A DNA stretch of 8,226 nucleotides from Methanobacteriota archaeon (GTDB taxonomy: Archaea; Thermoplasmatota; Poseidoniia; Poseidoniales; Thalassarchaeaceae): positions 47,446 to 55,671 of the forward strand of contig PBGH01000006.1 of the NCBI GenBank assembly GCA_002720055.1, written 5' to 3'. The translations under genes and the position numbers were made by a program. The first letter of the stretch is position 1, and each line of letters begins with the position of its first letter. The notes beneath the pieces were generated by a model, which ran no database searches, was not told the origin of the DNA, and was given only the letters and a program-made list of their open reading frames with translations. Below, piece after piece: positions 6,785 to 8,226 of this stretch.

Positions 6785-7991
6785 AGCGCCAGGCTGGTGC
6801 GTACATGAGGCCGCCCTCTGTGACGAGGGCGTTCTCGGTTCCTGCTCTTGGCAGGACGCATCCAGTCATAGCATCCGATCCGCTGGTACCGTCGTAGGTA
6901 CCGTCGCAGAACGACCTGTCGTATGCCTCGCCGTAGTTACCCACGGCGGTCAGCACATCGGTCATGAAGTCGGCGTCCACGGGGTTGGTCGCTGTTCCTA
7001 GCCAGCTGCTGCCGGTTAGGAATCGTGTGGTTGCCGTGTCGGTGGGCGCGCTAGCGAGGTTGGTGGATGTTAGTCCCATCTCCTCTGCTGTGACCATTCC
7101 GAACCAGACCCACTGAACGACTTCCTTCCACTCGGTGTCGTAGTCCCTTACGGCTGCGGTCAGAGGCTCCTTGGAGAGGTACTCTGCACCGATCCACAGG
7201 TCTGCGCACTGAGTTGCGTCGTCTGCGTGCGCGATTGCGCAAGCGGTTGGGTCTCCAGATCCGTCGAGCTGCCACTTGTAGGCTGCCATGGCGGAGTTGT
7301 CGCCGGTGTAAGCGTCGCACTCTTCGCCTACGAAGGCGGCCCTTGCGGCTGTGGCGTCATCAGCGACGAACGTCGATGGAGCTGCTCCCCAGCTTGCGTC
7401 CCAGTCCGAGATGAAGTCCTGGATGTTGCCCTCGGTGGTCGTACCGGTAGCGACGCAGATTACAGTCCCTGCTAGATCGTAAACCGATGGGGTTCCATCG
7501 TTTGCAAGCTTGTTACCGTTGACCAGGATAGCCTGACCGTCGTAGAAGTTTATTCCTGCGAAGTCGGCGTTCAGGTCTGCATCCCTGCTGGTGGTCCACG
7601 TTGTGGTCCTGATCAGCACGTCTATCTCGCTGTCTCGAAGGAGATTGAACCTCTCCGAGCCGCTAGAGTAGACGTATGTGATGTCAGTTGCGGGGTTAAG
7701 GCCGATCGCTGCTGCGATTGCCTTGCAGTACTCGACGTCCAGACCGGTGTACTCCGAGTCTGTGTTCAAGTATCCCATTCCCCACTGCTCTGACTTCACG
7801 CCACAGTTCATTGAACCGCGCTCGTGAATCACGTCTAGGGTGCTGACGGTTGCGGCTTCGGCGAGTCCCTCGGCCTTTCCTTCAGCTCTTGCTTCGTCCA
7901 CATCATCTTGTGTGATGTCGGACCCAGCACAGCCCGCTAGGGCTGCAGTCATCATTAACAGCATCATTGTTGAAGCGAGTAATCGCTGCAT
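6783..7991 (-). CDS. aapJ: Amino-acid ABC importer binding lipoprotein (AapJ/BztA family)
   Basis: Extracellular substrate-capture subunit of the importer, probably with broad specificity for polar amino acids as in Rhizobium AapJ. It is 402 residues from the ATG at 7991. The signal peptide has Arg3, a Leu/Met-rich core and a lipobox ALAGC, giving lipid-anchored Cys21. An acidic, Ala-rich linker (about 25-48) follows. The domain then matches AapJ throughout: STLDVIHERG near 50-59, the GLDVEYCKAIAAAIG region, SERFNLL, VLIRTTTWTTSRD, INFYDGQAILVN, VATGTTTEGN, DAYTGDNSAMAA, LSKEPLTAAVRD, AVGNYGEAYDR and the C-terminal GGLMYAPAWR. Two loops are replaced by cysteine-bracketed inserts (DPTACAIAHADDATQC and a segment near the C terminus), likely disulfides. 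An upstream in-frame TTG at 8033 is rejected because a TATA box lies inside that extension. Confidence 0.93.
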   Translation of the reverse strand: MQRLLASTMMLLMMTAALAGCAGSDITQDDVDEARAEGKAEGLAEAATVSTLDVIHERGSMNCGVKSEQWGMGYLNTDSEYTGLDVEYCKAIAAAIGLNPATDITYVYSSGSERFNLLRDSEIDVLIRTTTWTTSRDADLNADFAGINFYDGQAILVNGNKLANDGTPSVYDLAGTVICVATGTTTEGNIQDFISDWDASWGAAPSTFVADDATAARAAFVGEECDAYTGDNSAMAAYKWQLDGSGDPTACAIAHADDATQCADLWIGAEYLSKEPLTAAVRDYDTEWKEVVQWVWFGMVTAEEMGLTSTNLASAPTDTATTRFLTGSSWLGTATNPVDADFMTDVLTAVGNYGEAYDRSFCDGTYDGTSGSDAMTGCVLPRAGTENALVTEGGLMYAPAWR

Positions 7992-8014
7992 GACCCGTTT
8001 GACGCGATGTAGCA

Positions 8015-8024
8015 GGTATATACC
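8015..8024 (-). promoter_or_regulatory. aapJ: TATA box of the aapJQMP operon, giving a leaderless start
   Basis: The palindrome GGTATATACC contains TATATA at 8017-8022, centred about 28 bp before the ATG at 7991. The purine-rich GGGAGAA just upstream could be the TFB recognition element. An archaeal transcript would begin within a few bases of the ATG, and no ribosome binding site is seen there. Expression is therefore probably leaderless. Confidence 0.65.
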
Positions 8025-8028
8025 TTCT

Positions 8029-8058
8029 CCCAAATGCAGTGAAAACAGCTGTTTGGGG
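8029..8058. promoter_or_regulatory. Candidate operator: 12-bp palindrome in a wider inverted repeat
   Basis: AAACAGCTGTTT at 8043-8054 is a perfect 12-bp palindrome lying 20 bp upstream of the operon's TATATA. Its right arm also takes part in a wider inverted repeat, CCCAAA (8029-8034) with TTTGGG (8052-8057). The position just upstream of the TFB/TATA region suits an activator or a dimeric Lrp-like regulator. No regulator gene is in the window. Chance occurrence is possible. Confidence 0.4.
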
Positions 8059-8095
8059 CCTATTTAGTATTTTTTTTGGAGGTTAGGTGGGAGAA

Positions 8096-8115
8096 GGGGT
8101 GGCCGAAGCCACCCC
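8096..8115 (-). terminator. UUCG-loop hairpin in the 16S rRNA 3' trailer
   Basis: An 8-bp perfect stem, GGGGTGGC with GCCACCCC, closes a UUCG tetraloop in the stable C(UUCG)G context on the rRNA strand. It begins 25 bases past the mature 16S end. A pyrimidine-rich TTCTCCCACC follows rather than a pure T-tract. It may mark termination of the 16S transcript or a processing/protection element. It also separates the rRNA gene from the transport operon. On the plus strand the loop is CGAA. Confidence 0.5.
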
Positions 8116-8140
8116 GACCCCCGGTTTTCCGAGTTTTCTT

Positions 8141-8226
8141 AGGAGGTGATCCATCTGCAGGTTCCCCTACAGATACCTTGTTACGACTTAACCCTCCTTG
8201 TCGAAGGCAGGCTCGAATACCCCATG
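8141..8226 (-). rRNA. 16S ribosomal RNA, 3' end (partial, runs off the window)
   Basis: On the minus strand the last 86 bases of small-subunit rRNA are visible. They include the conserved AAGTCGTAACAAGGTA, the helix 45 hairpin with its GGAA loop (the site of adenine dimethylation by KsgA/Dim1), and the terminal GGATCACCTCCT with the anti-Shine-Dalgarno. The helix 45 stem reads ATCTGTAG against CTGCAGAT and stays paired. The gene continues beyond the right edge. Downstream, where many archaea have tRNA-Ala and 23S rRNA, there is a transport operon, so this is an unlinked 16S gene as in Thermoplasmatales and Marine Group II. Confidence 0.97.

Noticed and set aside
7992..8033. Longer aapJ product starting at TTG 8033
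   Set aside because: It would put the TATA box and promoter inside the coding region and lengthen the signal peptide. The ATG at 7991 gives a standard lipoprotein signal.
8061..8072. Second TATA-like element (ATACTAAATA, minus strand) near an A/T run
   Set aside because: It would start transcription near 8039, leaving about 48 untranslated bases before the ATG with no ribosome site. The nearer TATATA fits better, although a minor second promoter cannot be excluded.
8034..8140. Possible tRNA between 16S and the importer
   Set aside because: No cloverleaf, GTTCRANNC-like arm or tRNA end is visible. The space holds a hairpin, an A/T run and promoter elements.
1..8226. CRISPR array, insertion sequence or phage-type region
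   Set aside because: No regularly spaced repeats, transposase motifs or terminal inverted repeats were seen anywhere in the window.

Overview
The window looks like a marine planktonic archaeon of the Marine Group II / Poseidoniales type, or a close euryarchaeal relative. The supports are: the 3' end of a 16S rRNA gene at the right edge, with an archaeal-style tail and no tRNA or 23S gene behind it; TATA-like boxes about 26 bp upstream of start codons (leaderless genes) beside genes with strong Shine-Dalgarno sites; and short lipobox signal peptides. The lineage is inferred; only 86 bases of rRNA are visible.

Layout from right to left. Bases 8141-8226 are the 16S 3' end (minus strand), followed by a trailer hairpin with a UUCG loop. 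Next, on the same strand, is a four-gene amino-acid ABC importer matching the bacterial aapJQMP/bztABCD family: a lipoprotein binding protein (7991-6783), a 620-residue permease (6692-4830), a 512-residue permease (4833-3295) and the ATPase (3298-2546). The last three genes are joined by ATGA overlaps. A 90-bp gap with a 10-bp all-G/C hairpin separates the binding protein from the permeases. Both permeases carry large N-terminal multi-span membrane extensions not usual for the family.

The left third has lower GC. It holds a bacterial-type aspartate 1-decarboxylase, panD (minus, 2500-2135); a divergent NAD kinase resembling the mitochondrial/plant NADK2/NADK3 branch (plus, 1258-2142), converging on panD with an 8-bp overlap; and a lipoprotein of unknown function (minus, 1171-17), divergent from the NAD kinase.

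Functionally, the importer would bring in amino acids, probably including aspartate and glutamate. PanD would turn aspartate into beta-alanine for coenzyme A, and the NAD kinase would make NADP. The neighbourhood therefore combines scavenging of dissolved amino acids with cofactor synthesis, using at least two gene sets that look bacterial in origin. I see no CRISPR, insertion sequence, tRNA or phage feature, and no clear novel defence-type system. The most unusual content is the enlarged archaeal Aap-type importer and the atypical NAD kinase.
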